From contig NC_087066.1 in NCBI RefSeq assembly GCF_963678635.1, forward strand, positions 1,076,201-1,140,200: a stretch of 64,000 bases of DNA, read 5' to 3'. Under the pieces are notes generated by a model. That model did not search any database, was not told where the DNA came from, and saw only the letters and a program-made list of their open reading frames with translations. The DNA comes from Symsagittifera roscoffensis. Its lineage: Eukaryota > Xenacoelomorpha > Acoela > Convolutidae. Position numbers and translations under genes: made by a program. Below are positions 62,066 through 64,000 of this stretch, one piece after another; within the stretch, counting starts at the first letter, position 1, and every line of letters begins with the position of its first letter.

Positions 62066-63254
62066 GATACATATCGACGGAAAACAAAACTAAGTCCTAA
62101 GACAACTGGCTAACGTCTAAACAGAGCTTTGCATGCTTTTCACCGTCTCTACCAAGCCAGTACTTTCGGTGGTCTTTCTAACATCGGGTCGACAAAAACG
62201 TTACTGTTCTCCGGCTTCGACCAGAACGCTCAAATTAACTAGATTACATGCAGAAATAGTGAGCTCATGACTGGGTCTCAGTATCCCCAGACCACGAGGT
62301 CACTCCTAAAAACAGGGCTACTACTGCTTATTGAATTATTATTGTTTTTGTTCAGTAGATAAAAATCATCATCTCCATCGAAGATGGATCAACCCTTTCC
62401 CCCCAACTCCTAGCTTCTCATCCTTATCAAAATGAATCCAGATATCAATTAGATTCAAGTCAGGACATGACAGGAAGCTAAAAGTTTATGTAAAACACTA
62501 TCAGTTTCAGTCCCGGAACCCTTCCGGATTCTTGAATCCACTGAATCAAGCTCGTTAATCTTGATTTCTTCGTAATCCGGAAGGCTGTCTTCCACCCTTC
62601 ACCGTTGTTCGCAACGACCTTGCAACTACTGTTGCGGCACAATAGTTGCAACTCGGAACGTTCTCTGTCAGCTCCGTGATTTGTTGTTGTTTTTTATCAC
62701 GATTTTCGTACTTCTCGCAATCGCAGCTAATGTTGTTCTGTTTTTCTTTCTCGTTTTAGCCAAAATGGCCGTTTCTGACGTTTCTCAGAAATGTTACGTA
62801 ATCACTTCGAAAATTTAAAAATTTGGAATTTCCGAATCCTTCAACCTTCACGTTTTGTTCAATCATTCGAATAACTTTCTTAATCCTTCTAAATCACTAA
62901 CTCGGAAGGCTCGCTGCTAAAAATTCGATATCTGCAGAGACTGCCTTTTGGCCATTCTGGTCGAATGTCACATACTCCCCGGACATTCCGGTCAATGTCC
63001 TCATTGAATCTGGCATTGTTCGTAAAATCGGCACAGTGTCATCGAACAGAATTTACAAAATGCACAAAATCATTTTTATCCGCGTCATATCGACTCACTG
63101 CAGAATACATATGGCATCATACTACATCACATTCTACAATGAAAGCCTTCAAATTCTTTCATTAATCTGCACACTGAGGATATGACCTAAGATAAAAACG
63201 TCTTTTCTGACTTCCAATGTCAATGTCCCGATTAAAACTTTTTCTTTCTGATTT
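62066..63254. other. Sequence between E2 and the second B copy
   Basis: It begins with a diverged copy of the 120-bp unit found left of E2. The rest has no gene I recognise. An inverted CTTCCGGATT/AATCCGGAAG pair lies near 62520-62580. Confidence 0.45.
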
Positions 63255-64000
63255 AAAAGGTATTGGCTTGCAGGACAGTCCTGCTAACCAACAAGCAAAA
63301 ATTATCCTACTACGCTTTTCCCTTCGGAAATCTTGCTTGTTATTGTCCTGAATATTAAAACTAAGAAACTCTGTGGTTAGAAAGAACAATGCAACAATCT
63401 CCCCCTTCAAGAGATTACTCAAGTCTTTCATGTCACCACAAAGTGATCAGTCGTCCTAAGTGATTAAAAACAATCATGCAGGCTGGAATATTTAAATATA
63501 CTTTCCTCTTAAGCCTTTCTAAATAAATAATAAGTGTCTCTAAAGCCACTTCACTAAAAATCAGAATGCAAACTTATAAATGCAGCAAATTCTCCAATGT
63601 TCAAAGCTCAACTAAATGTTTCAGCTTTCAATTACAACTTGGTTGCTTGGTTTCTCACTTGAGTTTTTCAAACACATAAAACAATTCTGAGTTTTAATTT
63701 TTCTTCATCACTCCTTTGTTTTCATCTTTTTCGTCGTTTAGAAGTTCTAAGACTTCTAAATTCTTCTAATTCTCTTTCTTTTTGCTTCCGACCATTTGTC
63801 AATGTTCCATCTCCTCCTCCTGTGATACTGACTCTGCACTTTCAGTCTCTGTGTCCTGCAACACATCGTTAGCTATCCTGACGCTGTTGGAAGCAGTCCT
63901 CCAACACTTCTGCTCTTCTACCTTCTGTTTGCAACAAGGTAGGGGATCCACGTTAGATTCTCTGTTCCTGCAGAAGCTGTTGTGGAGACACAACGTCACA
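63255..64000 (-). mobile_element. Insertion B, second copy (runs off the window)
   Basis: Matches 58244-58989 base for base except about four differences, in the same orientation, offset 5011 bp. It includes the 3' part and the first 67 C-terminal codons (minus-strand frame from 63799) of the conserved domain. The left terminus AAAAGG matches that of the first copy. Confidence 0.85.

Overview
The window is animal nuclear DNA. It has an intron-rich protein gene with GT-AG introns, AT-rich non-coding sequence and a dense load of metazoan-type transposable elements: LTR, non-LTR, MITE and tRNA-derived SINE. I cannot place the host more precisely than an invertebrate-like metazoan. Most acceptors of the one host gene end in TAG rather than CAG.

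The host gene is the V-ATPase V0 subunit a (proton translocation subunit) on the minus strand. It is complete from the ATG at 38658 to the TGA at 8743. I could chain 15 coding exons in phase, giving 986 or 972 residues depending on which of two alternative fourth exons (4a or 4b) is used. Exons 4a and 4b have the same phases and are mutually exclusive by reading frame. Exons 12-13 encode a much enlarged cytosolic loop, and exon 13 is a phase 0/0 cassette. The introns hold most of the repeats: a Gypsy-type LTR element (13370-19104), a 35-bp minisatellite (23.3-25.5 kb), a dispersed repeat family here called R1, SINEs, and a 5'-truncated LINE with a 12-bp target duplication.

Left of the gene (1-8.4 kb) lies repeat territory: a 731-bp foldback MITE with TA duplication, a tandem satellite of about 166 bp, two copies of a 500-bp MITE with 10-bp inverted ends, and a three-copy 820-bp tandem duplication.

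Right of the gene is a full-length, apparently intact non-LTR retrotransposon (about 39.9-43.77 kb). Its ORF1 (PHD finger) and ORF2 (endonuclease plus reverse transcriptase) lie in one frame, separated by a single UGA followed by CUA.

From 45 to 62 kb is a giant Ty3/Gypsy-like element (here E2). Its 5' end is rearranged into an inverted-plus-direct LTR palindrome, with gag and most of protease missing. Pol is followed by a degenerate macro-like domain. Next come a 1447-codon ORF with a coiled coil, an SGNH hydrolase domain and a second SGNH-like domain, then further ORFs ending in an unrecognised conserved C-terminal domain. A relative of that last domain is inserted in antisense within E2 (58244 to about 59345). 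A nearly identical second copy starts at 63255 and runs off the window. E2 and this relative are the best candidates here for something undescribed.
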